In this document: positions 8,583 through 16,642 of the stretch, piece by piece
Position numbering within the stretch: the stretch's first letter is position 1
Layout: the number at the start of each line of letters is the position of its first letter
Source of the DNA: Actinophytocola sp.
GTDB lineage: Bacteria; Actinomycetota; Actinomycetes; Mycobacteriales; Pseudonocardiaceae
NCBI RefSeq assembly: GCF_009379765.1
Contig: NZ_WHTD01000092.1
Coordinates: forward strand, 1-32,407
Length of the DNA stretch: 32,407 nucleotides
Reading direction: 5' to 3'
The notes under the pieces: generated by a model
Told to the model about the DNA's origin: nothing
The model's input: the letters and a program-made list of their open reading frames with translations, nothing else
Databases searched by the model: none
Position numbers and translations under genes: made by a program

Positions 8583-9299
8583 GTGATCGAACCAACCGGC
8601 CCGCTCCCGCCCTCGGTCTACTGGCGTCGACGCGCGTTCGCCGCCGGGAGCTGCGTCCTCGCGGTCGTGCTGCTGGCCTGGATCATCGGTGTCCTCGTGG
8701 GCGCCGCGGACGATCAGCCCGTGCACGGCACCGCCGGCTCGAAGAACCTCGCCGCCGCCCCGAGCTCCCCGCCACCCTCGACCCGTCCCGCGGGCGCTCC
8801 GTCGAGCACCGCTTCGCCGACGACCGCCCCGCCCGCCGCCTCGCCGAGCCCGGCCCCGACCGGCCGGCCGACCACCCGGCCCGCCCCGCCGCCCGGCCCG
8901 CCGAAGCCCTGCCCGGACGCCGTGGTCAAGGTCGCCGCGCAGCCCGGCCAGCCGTCGTACGAGGTCGGCCGGCGCCCGCTGCTGCGCCTGGTCGTCGTGA
9001 ACGCCGGCAAGGTGCCGTGCACCCGGGACCTCAGCCGCAAGCTCCGCGAACTCGTCATCACCAGCGCGGACGGCAAGACCCGCCTGTGGTCGAGCAACGA
9101 CTGCTACGGCCCGCCGGACGTCGACGTGCGCACGCTCGCACCGGGCAGGCCGCTGGTGTTCACGCTGAGCTGGGCCGGTCGCACGTCCGCGCCCGGCTGC
9201 CCGGTCAAGCGCACGACCGTGCCGGCCGGCTCGTACCGGGTGATCGGCAGGCTCGGTGCGCTGACCGGAGCGCCGGTCGCGCTGACCATGACCCCCTGA
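8583..9299 (+). CDS. Single-pass membrane protein with Pro/Ser/Thr-rich linker (Rv3587c-like)
   Basis: The product is 238 aa, start GTG 8583. A short cytoplasmic N terminus (LPPSVYWRRR) leads into one transmembrane helix (about residues 17-39). A low-complexity linker rich in Pro, Ala, Ser and Thr follows (about 50-112), then an extracytoplasmic beta-rich domain of about 125 residues with four cysteines (PCPDAVV, PCTRDL, NDCYGP, PGCPV) that could form two disulfides. The start motif and architecture resemble M. tuberculosis Rv3587c, which lies next to disA and the carbonic anhydrase there; that is recollection, not a search result. Function is unknown. It converges on the LacI-type gene across a 58-base gap that holds a DnaA-box-like palindrome. 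Confidence 0.8.
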   Translation: MIEPTGPLPPSVYWRRRAFAAGSCVLAVVLLAWIIGVLVGAADDQPVHGTAGSKNLAAAPSSPPPSTRPAGAPSSTASPTTAPPAASPSPAPTGRPTTRPAPPPGPPKPCPDAVVKVAAQPGQPSYEVGRRPLLRLVVVNAGKVPCTRDLSRKLRELVITSADGKTRLWSSNDCYGPPDVDVRTLAPGRPLVFTLSWAGRTSAPGCPVKRTTVPAGSYRVIGRLGALTGAPVALTMTP

Positions 9300-9305
9300 C
9301 CGGGG

Positions 9306-9325
9306 TTGTCCACACCTGTGGACAA
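9306..9325. repeat. Head-to-head pair of DnaA-box-like sequences / inverted repeat
   Basis: The sequence is TTGTCCACA-cc-TGTGGACAA: two perfect 9-mers in inverted orientation separated by two bases. TTGTCCACA is the preferred actinobacterial DnaA box. The element lies in the gap between two convergent genes, so it could also be part of a bidirectional transcription stop. Confidence 0.7.
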
Positions 9326-9357
9326 GCCTGGGGATGAATCGAACGTGTGTTTGCGCC

Positions 9358-10458
9358 CTACGGCCCGAACCAGCGTTCCTCGGTGGTCCGCGGCGCCGCC
9401 GAGGTAGAGCCGATCACGAGCTCGGTGTCGAGCGTGATGTGCCGGGGCCGGCTGTGCTCGGCCGCGCCGAGCAGCAGCTTCCCGGCCGCCCGGCCCTTCT
9501 CCAGCACGGGCTGGCGGATCGTCGTCAGGCCGAGCCGCTCGGCCTCCGCGATGCCGTCGAAGCCGGTGACGGTCAGGTCGTGCGGCACCCGCAGCCCACG
9601 CCGCTGGGCCTCGGTCAGCGCACCCAGCGCGAGGATGTCCGAGGTGCAGATCAGCGCGGTGACCTCGGGGTTCGCGTCCAGCAGCTGAGCCGAGGCCGAC
9701 TGCCCGCTCGCCGTGCTGTGGTCGAACCGCTCGACCACCGGCACCCGCGCCCAGTCCACGCCGGCCGCCTCGAACGCGTCCGCGAGCGCGGCGAGCCGGG
9801 CACGCTGCACGTGGAAGTGCGCGGTGCGCTGGCGCGCCACCGACGCGAACGCGTCGTTGCGGTCGCGGGCGAGGCGCATGCACAGCACGCCGACCTTGCG
9901 GTGGCCGAGGCCGATCAGCCGTCCGGCCAACTGCGCGATCGCCGCGTGGTCGTCTATCCCGACCAGGTCCACGCCGTCCACCCGCGGCTGGTCGCACACC
10001 ACGGTCGGCACCGGCCGGGACAGCACCGCGGCCAGGTGCGGGTCGTCGTCGGGCACCGAGTACACGACGAACCCGTCGACCCCGGCGCTGTGCACCGCGG
10101 TCACGTCGTCGCGCTCCGGGTTCACCGGAACGAGGTGCAGGCCCTGCCCGGCTCCTTCGCACGCGAGCGCGAGCCCTTCGAGAAAGCCCAGAGCGGCGGG
10201 GTCGCGGAAGGCGTAGGACAGGTTCTCGGTGAGCAGCAGCCCCACCGCGCCGGCCTTGCGGGTGCGCAACGAGCGCGCGACCGGGTCCGGCCCGGGATAG
10301 CCCAGCCGGCGTGCCGTCTCCAGTACCCGCCTGCGCAGCTCGGGGGAGAGCTGATCGGGGCGGTTGTAGGCGTTGGACACGGTGGTACGCGATACGCCGA
10401 GCTCCGCGGCCAGCGACGCCAGTGTCGCCGGCCGACGAACATGCATAGGTCGCGCCAT
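9358..10458 (-). CDS. LacI-family transcriptional regulator
   Basis: The product is about 366 aa from ATG 10458 (MARPMHVRRP); an ATG four codons inside is an alternative, and an upstream start would add 20 atypical residues. The N-terminal helix-turn-helix (TLASLAAELGVSRTTVSNAYNRP, about residues 12-34) and hinge helix (LETARRLGY) are typical, including the VSRTTVSNA recognition helix. The periplasmic-binding-protein-like effector domain follows (AGAVGLLLTEN ... ALICTSDILALGAL ... VTGFDGI). Regulators of this kind usually sense sugars. No sugar genes are adjacent, so its target is unclear. It is divergent from znuA, with 194 bases between the start codons. Confidence 0.92.
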   Translation of the reverse strand: MARPMHVRRPATLASLAAELGVSRTTVSNAYNRPDQLSPELRRRVLETARRLGYPGPDPVARSLRTRKAGAVGLLLTENLSYAFRDPAALGFLEGLALACEGAGQGLHLVPVNPERDDVTAVHSAGVDGFVVYSVPDDDPHLAAVLSRPVPTVVCDQPRVDGVDLVGIDDHAAIAQLAGRLIGLGHRKVGVLCMRLARDRNDAFASVARQRTAHFHVQRARLAALADAFEAAGVDWARVPVVERFDHSTASGQSASAQLLDANPEVTALICTSDILALGALTEAQRRGLRVPHDLTVTGFDGIAEAERLGLTTIRQPVLEKGRAAGKLLLGAAEHSRPRHITLDTELVIGSTSAAPRTTEERWFGP

Positions 10459-10595
10459 GTGCTGACCGTAACGGTTCAGAACCATGAGCAGAAGTCCAAG
10501 CACTTTCCGCGGGTTCACCAGATCGGTGGATCACGGTTCGCCCGGTGGTGGTAACCGCACTTGCGGAAGCGTCGTATAGTCGGCGGAGCGTAGTC

Positions 10596-10608
10596 GGAAA
10601 CGGTTTCC
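10596..10608. promoter_or_regulatory. Zur-like operator palindrome upstream of znuA
   Basis: GGAAAC-G-GTTTCC is a perfect 6+1+6 palindrome 44 bases before the znuA start. It has the odd centre and the purine-A-run/T-run-pyrimidine layout of actinobacterial Zur boxes (GAAAAT-n-ATTTTC type). The downstream TATCTA (10612-10617) may be the -10 box. A LacI-family operator (usually even-centred GGAAACGTTTCC) is the alternative, since a LacI-type gene diverges from here. Confidence 0.5.
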
Positions 10609-10652
10609 ATTATCTATAGCGATGCATGCATGTGTTCGTGGAGGAGTACCTG

Positions 10653-11567
10653 ATGAGGCTGTCCCGCTCGATTCCCGTGCTGGCCTCGGTCGGCCTGCTC
10701 ACGCTCGCGCTGGCCGGCTGCGGTGACGACGCGGGCGGCGACCCGGGCGGAGCCGCCGCGGACGGGAAGATCGCCGTGGTCGCGTCCACGAACGTGTGGG
10801 GGAGTGTCGCCCAGGCGGTGGGCGGCGATGCGGTGAGTGTCGAGTCGCTGATCAACGATGCGTCGGGCGACCCGCACGCGCACCCGGACAAGCCGGAGGA
10901 CGCCATCGCGCTCGCGGGCGCCGACGTGGTCGTCTACAACGGCGGCGGCTACGACGACTTCTTCACCAAGCTGGTCGACGGGACCGGCACCGAGGCCGAG
11001 CAGGTCGACGCCTTCACGATCTCCGGCTACGCCGATGGTGAGAACGAACACGTCTGGTACGACCTGCCGACCGTGCGGAAGGTCGCCGACAAGATCGCCG
11101 ATGCGCTCGGCGCGATCGACGCCGGGCAGAAGTCCAGGTTCGCCGACAACGCCGCGTCGTTCGGCGGCAGGCTCGACGCCCTCACCGACACGGCCGAGCA
11201 GATCGGCAAGGCCAGCCCGGGCGCGAAGGTTGTCGCCACCGAGCCGGTCGCGCATTACCTGCTCGACGCCGCCGGGGTGACCGACGCGACGTCGACGGAG
11301 TTCTCCGAGGCGATCGAGGAGGAGACCGACCCGCCGGTGGCCGTCGTCGCCGAGACCACCGAGCTGATCAGCGACAAGCAGGTCGCGGCACTGGTGAACA
11401 ACGCGCAGACCGAGACCGCGGTCACCAACTCGCTGGCCGACGCCGCGTCGAAGGCCGGCGTGCCGGTCGTGGACGTGACGGAGACGCTGCCACAGGGCGT
11501 GACGGACTACGTTGAGTGGATGACCGAGCAGTTGGAAGCCCTCTCGGGCGCGCTGTCGAAGGCATGA
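10653..11567 (+). CDS. znuA: Zinc ABC transporter substrate-binding lipoprotein ZnuA
   Basis: The product is 304 aa from ATG 10653, with GGAGG about 9 bases upstream. The signal peptide ends in the lipobox LAGC (Cys at about residue 23), so it is tethered outside the membrane. It is a cluster A-I metal-binding protein with the ligand candidates in order: His in DPHAHPDKP, His in NEHVWYDLP, His in PVAHYLLDA and an acidic residue in TEFSEAIEEETDPP. There is no His-rich loop. Metal identity (Zn rather than Mn) is inferred from the family and the Zur-like palindrome upstream. Its stop overlaps the next start (ATGA), so znuA, znuC and znuB form one operon. Confidence 0.92.
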   Translation: MRLSRSIPVLASVGLLTLALAGCGDDAGGDPGGAAADGKIAVVASTNVWGSVAQAVGGDAVSVESLINDASGDPHAHPDKPEDAIALAGADVVVYNGGGYDDFFTKLVDGTGTEAEQVDAFTISGYADGENEHVWYDLPTVRKVADKIADALGAIDAGQKSRFADNAASFGGRLDALTDTAEQIGKASPGAKVVATEPVAHYLLDAAGVTDATSTEFSEAIEEETDPPVAVVAETTELISDKQVAALVNNAQTETAVTNSLADAASKAGVPVVDVTETLPQGVTDYVEWMTEQLEALSGALSKA

Positions 11568-12430
11568 TCGTCGACCGGGACGCGGCCCCAGACCTCGCCG
11601 TACGGCCCGCGTCGGGGACCGGCGTGGTGTCGCTGCGCGACGCCACGCTGGGTTACGGCAGCCGGATCCTGTGGTCGAACCTGAACCTCGATGTCGCGCC
11701 CGGTGAGTTCGTGGCCGTGCTCGGGCCGAACGGCTCCGGCAAGACGAGCCTGCTCCGCGTGCTGCTCGGGCTGACGCCGTTGACCTCGGGCAGCGCGCGG
11801 ATCGTCGGCACGCCTCCCGGGCGAGGCAACCGCAGGATCGGCTACATCCCGCAGCAGCGCGCGATGGAGGAGAGCGTGACGCTGCGTGGGCGCGACCTCG
11901 TCGGGCTGGGCCTCGACGGTCACCGATGGGGTGTCGGCCTGCGCAGCATGCGCTCGCGGCGGGCCCGGGTGGACGCGGCGCTGGACGCGGTCGGCGCACA
12001 CGGGTTCGCGGACGCCCCGGTCGGCCGGCTCTCCGGCGGTGAGCAGCAGCGGCTGCGGGTGGCGCAGGCGCTGATCAGCGACCCCGAACTGCTGCTGTGC
12101 GACGAGCCGCTCCTGTCGCTGGACCTGGCGAACCAGCAGGTGGTGAGCTCGCTGATCGACACGCGGCGGCGGTCGGCGAACACCGCGGTGCTGTTCGTCA
12201 CGCACGAGATCAACCCGGTGCTGCCGCTGGTGGACCGGGTGCTGTACCTGGTGGACGGCCGGTTCCGGATCGGCCGGCCGGACGAGGTGATGACCGCGCG
12301 GACGCTGTCGGAGCTGTACCGCGCGAAGGTCGATGTCGTGCGGGTCGGCGGCCAGATCCACGTGGTCGGCGCGCAGAGCGGGCTGTGCGAGGACCAGGCG
12401 CACCACCTGCACGACGAGGACCAGAACTGA
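11564..12430 (+). CDS. znuC: Zinc ABC transporter ATP-binding protein ZnuC
   Basis: The product is 288 aa from ATG 11564, overlapping the znuA stop by 4 bases (ATGA). It is a complete ABC ATPase: Walker A GPNGSGKT at 54-61, Q-loop in YIPQQRAM, signature LSGGE, Walker B LLLCDEP, D-loop SLD and switch His in VTHE. It energises metal import through ZnuB at the cytoplasmic face. The N-terminal 20 residues are an extension before the first strand, and the C terminus has a short His/Asp/Glu-rich tail (DQAHHLHDEDQN) that might bind metal. Confidence 0.95.
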   Translation: MIVDRDAAPDLAVRPASGTGVVSLRDATLGYGSRILWSNLNLDVAPGEFVAVLGPNGSGKTSLLRVLLGLTPLTSGSARIVGTPPGRGNRRIGYIPQQRAMEESVTLRGRDLVGLGLDGHRWGVGLRSMRSRRARVDAALDAVGAHGFADAPVGRLSGGEQQRLRVAQALISDPELLLCDEPLLSLDLANQQVVSSLIDTRRRSANTAVLFVTHEINPVLPLVDRVLYLVDGRFRIGRPDEVMTARTLSELYRAKVDVVRVGGQIHVVGAQSGLCEDQAHHLHDEDQN

Positions 12431-12431
12431 G

Positions 12432-13319
12432 ATGGACAAGTTCTTCGACTTCGAGCTGACCGGCGAGCTGCTCTCGTTCGGCTTCGTGCAGACCGCGTTG
12501 CTGGCCGCCGCCATCCTCGGGCTGGTCGCCGGCGTGTTGGGGCCGTTGATCGTGAGCCGCAACATGGCGTTCGCGGTGCACGGGACGAGCGAGCTGTCGT
12601 TCACCGGCGGGGCGGCGGCCCTGCTGCTCGGCGTGAACGTCGGCCAGGGCGCTCTCGCCGGCGCGGTGGTCGCCGCGCTCGTACTGGGCCTGCTGTCGCG
12701 GCGCAGCTCCGAGCACGACTCGGTGATCGGTGCGGTGCTGGCGTTCGGCCTCGGGGTCGGCGTGTTGTTGCTGTGGTTCTACCCCGGGCGCGCGTCGAAC
12801 AAGTTCGGGTTGCTGGTCGGGCAGATCGTGAGCGTGGACTTCGCGTCGCTGGCGTTGCTCGGTGGGTGTGCGATCGCGGTTCTGTTGGTGCTGGTTGTGA
12901 TCTACCGGCCGCTGCTGTTCGCGTCGGTGGACCCGGAGGTGGCGCGCGCCCGAGGCGTGCCGACCGGCCCGCTGTCCTTGGTGTTCGCCGTGCTGGTGGG
13001 CGTGGCGACCGCGCTCGGCGTGCAGACGGTCGGTGCGTTGCTGGTGCTGGCGTTGATGATCACGCCGGCGGCCGCGGCCTGCCGGGTCACCGCGAACCCG
13101 TTGCGTGCCACGGTGTTGGCGGTCGCGTTCGCCGAGGCGTCCGCGGTCGGCGGGATCCTGCTCTCGCTGGCGCCGGGTGCGCCGGTGAGCGCGTTCGTCA
13201 CGGCGATCTCGTTCTGCATCTACCTGGTGTGCTGGGTACTCTCGCTGGTGCGCGGGCGCGGCGGGCGGCGGGGCGTGGCCACTAATGCAGTAGCAGCAGT
13301 ACCTGCAGTTCCCCGATGA
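12432..13319 (+). CDS. znuB: Zinc ABC transporter permease ZnuB
   Basis: The product is 295 aa from ATG 12432, one base after the znuC stop. It is a polytopic inner-membrane protein of the ABC-3 family with eight or nine hydrophobic helices, starting FVQTALLAAAILGLVAGVLG and including the conserved LIVSRNMAFAVHGTSE segment and LGVQTVGALLVLALMITPAA. It forms the membrane channel for ZnuA-delivered metal. The last 38 bases overlap the 3' end of the convergent DUF445 gene. No zur/fur gene follows within the window. Confidence 0.94.
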   Translation: MDKFFDFELTGELLSFGFVQTALLAAAILGLVAGVLGPLIVSRNMAFAVHGTSELSFTGGAAALLLGVNVGQGALAGAVVAALVLGLLSRRSSEHDSVIGAVLAFGLGVGVLLLWFYPGRASNKFGLLVGQIVSVDFASLALLGGCAIAVLLVLVVIYRPLLFASVDPEVARARGVPTGPLSLVFAVLVGVATALGVQTVGALLVLALMITPAAAACRVTANPLRATVLAVAFAEASAVGGILLSLAPGAPVSAFVTAISFCIYLVCWVLSLVRGRGGRRGVATNAVAAVPAVPR

Positions 13320-14499
13320 CCGCGCCGATCACCGCGCCGACCGCGATGAGCTTCCACTCGTCCTGCCGGAACGCCGGGCGCAGCAGGCCTTCGTACTCGA
13401 TGCGGGTGAGCCGGCGCATCCTGGTGGCGATGGTGTCGCGGATGTCGAGGACGTCGGTGGCGTAGTCCGTGGCGTGCGTGATCGTGTCGGGCAGGTAGCG
13501 CATCGCCCGGTCGGCGGCGGTGTGCTTCATCTGTTGGTACCGCTCGGATCCCACGGTCACGGCGATGACCGGCTCGGCGGCGCCGGCCTGCTCGTCGATG
13601 GTCCTGAGCACGGCGTGGTGGATCATCGCCAGCAGCCGGTCCGACCGCGGCCCCCTGAGTATCGCGTCGAGGATGTTGGGCACGGTCATCACCTCGCGGG
13701 CGACGATCTCGGCGTACTGCTTGGCGACCTCGTCCCTGCGCCGCTGGAACACCCCTTGGATCGCCAGGCCGCCGATCCGTTTGGGCCGCCGAGGGAAGAA
13801 GACGAGCTTGATGGCGAGCCAGTCGGTGAACCACCCGATGGCCGCGCCGAACAGCGGCAGCACCAGGGGGTTCTTGGTGACCGCCCACACGACGGTCTGG
13901 ACCAGTCCGAGCGTGAGTCCGAAGTAGACACCGCAGCGGGCGATGAACGCCATCTCGGGCTTGGAGATGTCCCGGACGAGGCTGATGAGCAGCGCCTTGT
14001 CCCGGTGGAGCGCGTCGACCGCCACCTGCCGGATGTCGAGCACCTCGTCGATGCTCTCCTGGATCTCCGCCATGATCCGCTTGACGAGCACCGGCGACCC
14101 GGCCTGCACCTGCTTGACGAGCATCTCCTGCGCGAGCGGCGGCAGCATCTCCCACAGCCCCGGCTGGTACTGCTCCATGACCTCGCGGGTGACCTCGTCC
14201 ACCGCGATGAGCAGCGGCCCCTCGATCTCCTTGGCGAGCCGGTCCGCGTCGAGCCGCGCGAAGATCTCCTTGGTGTCGACGAGCCGCTTGGTGAGCAGAT
14301 CCGCCGAGACGCGGATCATCCGCTCGGAGTTCCTCGGCACCACCCCCTGCCAGCCGAGCCAAGGCGCCTTGAGCCCGACGAACCGCAGCGGCCGGAACAT
14401 CATCTCGATGGCCGCCCGCTTGGTGAGATATCCGATGACAGCGGCGATCACCGGCATGGTCAGGTAGACCTGCCAGTGCGCCACGAAGTCGTCGACCAT
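13282..14499 (-). CDS. DUF445-family membrane protein
   Basis: The product is 405 aa from ATG 14499. A first hydrophobic helix (VYLTMPVIAAVIGYLTKRAAIEMMFRP) is repeated in pattern later (PLFGAAIGWFTDWLAIKLVFFPR). This inversion-like GY/GWxTxxxAIxxxFxP motif is the hallmark of DUF445/YheB proteins. A further helix is at the C terminus (LIAVGAVIGAVIGELQVLLLL). The central region is helical and charged. Function is not established. It overlaps znuB tail to tail by 38 bases, so transcripts from both sides are antisense at their ends; no terminator is visible there. Confidence 0.9.
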   Translation of the reverse strand: MVDDFVAHWQVYLTMPVIAAVIGYLTKRAAIEMMFRPLRFVGLKAPWLGWQGVVPRNSERMIRVSADLLTKRLVDTKEIFARLDADRLAKEIEGPLLIAVDEVTREVMEQYQPGLWEMLPPLAQEMLVKQVQAGSPVLVKRIMAEIQESIDEVLDIRQVAVDALHRDKALLISLVRDISKPEMAFIARCGVYFGLTLGLVQTVVWAVTKNPLVLPLFGAAIGWFTDWLAIKLVFFPRRPKRIGGLAIQGVFQRRRDEVAKQYAEIVAREVMTVPNILDAILRGPRSDRLLAMIHHAVLRTIDEQAGAAEPVIAVTVGSERYQQMKHTAADRAMRYLPDTITHATDYATDVLDIRDTIATRMRRLTRIEYEGLLRPAFRQDEWKLIAVGAVIGAVIGELQVLLLLH

Positions 14500-14588
14500 C
14501 TGCGAAGGAACCCCTCGAGCCGTTGATCAGGCTCGCCAGTATCCCGGACCCGATGCCGGCCCGCAGGCGTTCGCCGCCGTGCCCGCTG

Positions 14589-15416
14589 TCAGTGAGCGAC
14601 CGCGGCGGCCGTCCGTCGGACCTTTGCGCGCAGGACGAGGTACTTGACGGTGACCACGATCAGGTAGATCGCGGCGACGGGCACGAGCAGAACCAGCAGG
14701 GCGGCCTTCCCGCCGGACCTGCCCTCCAGCGTCGCGTCGAAGCCGTCCACCAGCAGCATCACCACCGAGACCCCGATGAGCGCGAAGGTCAGCAGCTGCG
14801 ACGCGCTGTACACGGCCTTGCGCGCCGCGGTGAGCCGGTCGTCGGTGCCGGTTCGGCGTACCCAGAATCGCAACGCGACGGTGAGCGCGATGCACAGCAC
14901 GATGGCCGCCGCCGTCATCAGCCAGATCGCCTCGCTGGAAAGACCCGACTCGTCCCGGGTGGCTTCGCGGTAGGCGATGCGGAACTCGTCCCACGCCGAG
15001 TTGAACGCCTCCACGTGGGTGTCGTACCTGTCGACGAGCGCTGGGTCCGCGTCGGGCTCGATGAGCGCTTGGACGTCGGAGTCCACCGCCTGGGTCGCGC
15101 TCACCGCCGCGCTGATCTTCTCCCGGCAGGTCCCGGCGTCGCTGGGACAGGGGTACGAGCTGGACACCGCGAGGACGTCCCGCAGGGCAGCCGAGGTCAC
15201 GTCCGCCTGCGCCAGCAGCTCGGCCTCGGCCCCTTCGGTGCCCGGCGATGCCGACAAAGCGACCGCGAACGACGTGACCTCCTGGCGTGCGGCCAGGATG
15301 AGGGCGTCCGCCGGGGTGCCGCCGTCGTCCACGCCGTCGTCCGCGGCGGCGGTTGCGAACGGTGTTGCCAGGACACCGACGATCAGTAGGACGGCGCCGA
15401 CCACGATGGTTCTCAC
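14589..15416 (-). CDS. Membrane protein of unknown function with signal peptide
   Basis: The product is 275 aa from ATG 15416. A signal peptide (residues 1-24, ending ATAAA) leads to an extracytoplasmic helical domain of about 140 residues with two cysteines (SYPCPSDAGTCRE) that could pair. Three transmembrane helices follow (about 160-182, 203-225 and 235-258), and the C-terminal tail is basic. I do not recognise the family. It lies 32 bases downstream of the NlpC/P60-like gene on the same strand and is probably co-transcribed. Alternating charge in the outer domain (DPALVDRYDTHVEAFNSAWDE) suggests a helical bundle. Confidence 0.7.
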   Translation of the reverse strand: MRTIVVGAVLLIVGVLATPFATAAADDGVDDGGTPADALILAARQEVTSFAVALSASPGTEGAEAELLAQADVTSAALRDVLAVSSSYPCPSDAGTCREKISAAVSATQAVDSDVQALIEPDADPALVDRYDTHVEAFNSAWDEFRIAYREATRDESGLSSEAIWLMTAAAIVLCIALTVALRFWVRRTGTDDRLTAARKAVYSASQLLTFALIGVSVVMLLVDGFDATLEGRSGGKAALLVLLVPVAAIYLIVVTVKYLVLRAKVRRTAAAVAH

Positions 15417-15448
15417 GGGGTTTCCTTCCTCCGGTGGGTCTCGGCCCG

Positions 15449-16486
15449 TCAGGCCACGTCGACGAACTTCGTCGGCACGGTCCGGCCGTAGAGCAGCTGC
15501 GCGTAGTCGTCCTGCTGGTTGGAGGTGTCGATGCCGAACACCTCGACGCCGTACCTGCCTGCCGGCAGCCCGGAGAGGAACACCTCGAAGCCGTGGGTCG
15601 GCCCGTACTGCGGGTAGACGTCGGCGACGTCCTGGCGCGGGAGCGCGGCTTCCATGGTCCGCACCAGCTGCCGCTGCCCGTCGGGGAAGGTGAGGTAGAT
15701 GTGGACGTCAGCCGGTGCCGTCGGCGTGTCCGCGTCGACCACCCAGCCCCGGATGTAGATCTTTCCGGCCTGCCCGATCGCGTCGTTGACGTCGCCGTCC
15801 GGCTGGCTGAAGTCGCCGGGCGCGGGCGCCGGGTCGTTCGGGCCGGTCAGGTTCGGGTGGCGGTAGGGCACGTACACCCGCCCGTCGTTGGGTCGGTCGA
15901 CCGCGAAGACCGCGTACCTCGGCGGAGCGCCCTTGGGGCCGCCGTGGTCATAGCCCCAGTACTGGGTCCGGGCGCTGTCCGCCCACTTGTCGAAGATCGC
16001 GACGTGCCCGGTCGGCTTGCCGCCGCCGACCTGCGCGACCAGGATGTCGCCCTGCAGGAGGTCGTTGGTGGAGCCGAGTTTCACCGCGACACCGGGCAGC
16101 GTGCCCGAGCCGTAGCTGGTGCCGAGGTTCCAGGCCATCGAGGCGTACCCGGAACAGTCCGGGGTGTACTTCGCGCCGTCCGGCCCCGGCACGGAGTTGT
16201 AGGCGTCGCGGTTGTAAGGGACGGCGAGGTTCAGCCAGTACTGCGCGCGCTGGATGATCTCGGCGCGGCTGATGGCGGGCTCGGACCCTTGCCTGAGGTC
16301 ATGAACGGTGCCGTCCTGCTCCGCCTGGTTCATGAGTGTGTTCGGCCGGGCCGACGGCGTGCCCCCCACGGCGGCCGGGACCAGGGCGACCGCCGTGATC
16401 GCCGCGGCGGCGGTGACCAACGCTCCGGCGGTTGCCAGCGCGCCGCGCGACCGGAGTTGGCGGCGCCATTCGTGTTGTGTGGGCAC
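15449..16486 (-). CDS. Secreted NlpC/P60-type cysteine hydrolase with C-terminal beta domain
   Basis: The product is 345 aa. The start is GTG 16486 with GAGGAG 5 bases upstream; the ATG at 16491 is in another frame. A basic N terminus and hydrophobic segment (about 16-40) make an export signal. The catalytic domain has the nucleophile Cys111 in TPDCSGYASMAW, His161 in TGHVAIFDKW, and a third polar residue likely in YDHGG. The C-terminal 110 residues form a separate domain beginning IYIRGWVVDADTP, like carbohydrate- or wall-associated beta domains. The product probably cleaves peptidoglycan peptide bonds outside the cell. It follows the MBOAT gene after a 156-base gap with a hairpin and palindrome. 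Confidence 0.82.
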   Translation of the reverse strand: MPTQHEWRRQLRSRGALATAGALVTAAAAITAVALVPAAVGGTPSARPNTLMNQAEQDGTVHDLRQGSEPAISRAEIIQRAQYWLNLAVPYNRDAYNSVPGPDGAKYTPDCSGYASMAWNLGTSYGSGTLPGVAVKLGSTNDLLQGDILVAQVGGGKPTGHVAIFDKWADSARTQYWGYDHGGPKGAPPRYAVFAVDRPNDGRVYVPYRHPNLTGPNDPAPAPGDFSQPDGDVNDAIGQAGKIYIRGWVVDADTPTAPADVHIYLTFPDGQRQLVRTMEAALPRQDVADVYPQYGPTHGFEVFLSGLPAGRYGVEVFGIDTSNQQDDYAQLLYGRTVPTKFVDVA

Positions 16487-16568
16487 GGCATCTCCTCGAG
16501 GTCCTGTCCTGGGATCGCGCGGTCTGACTCATCGACCTTCCGTCGCGTTCCGAATTGTCCGACGTATG

Positions 16569-16580
16569 TTGCGGCCGCAA
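16569..16580. repeat. 12-bp perfect palindrome in the leader of the NlpC/P60-type gene
   Basis: TTGCGGCCGCAA lies about 83 bases before the GTG start, in a stretch clearly less GC-rich than its surroundings. It could be an operator; no protein can be assigned. Confidence 0.35.
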
Positions 16581-16605
16581 ATTCAGGAATGTCCCGAATG
16601 ATTCA

Positions 16606-16632
16606 CGGAAGCAATTTTCGGAATTGCTTTCG
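16606..16632 (-). terminator. Hairpin after the MBOAT gene
   Basis: An 11-bp stem (16606-16616 with 16622-16632, one G-T pair) with a 5-base loop begins 11 bases beyond the MBOAT stop on the minus strand. The stem is AT-rich at the top (AAGCAATT / AATTGCTT). There is no T-tract. Confidence 0.5.
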
Positions 16633-16642
16633 CAAGGATTCG

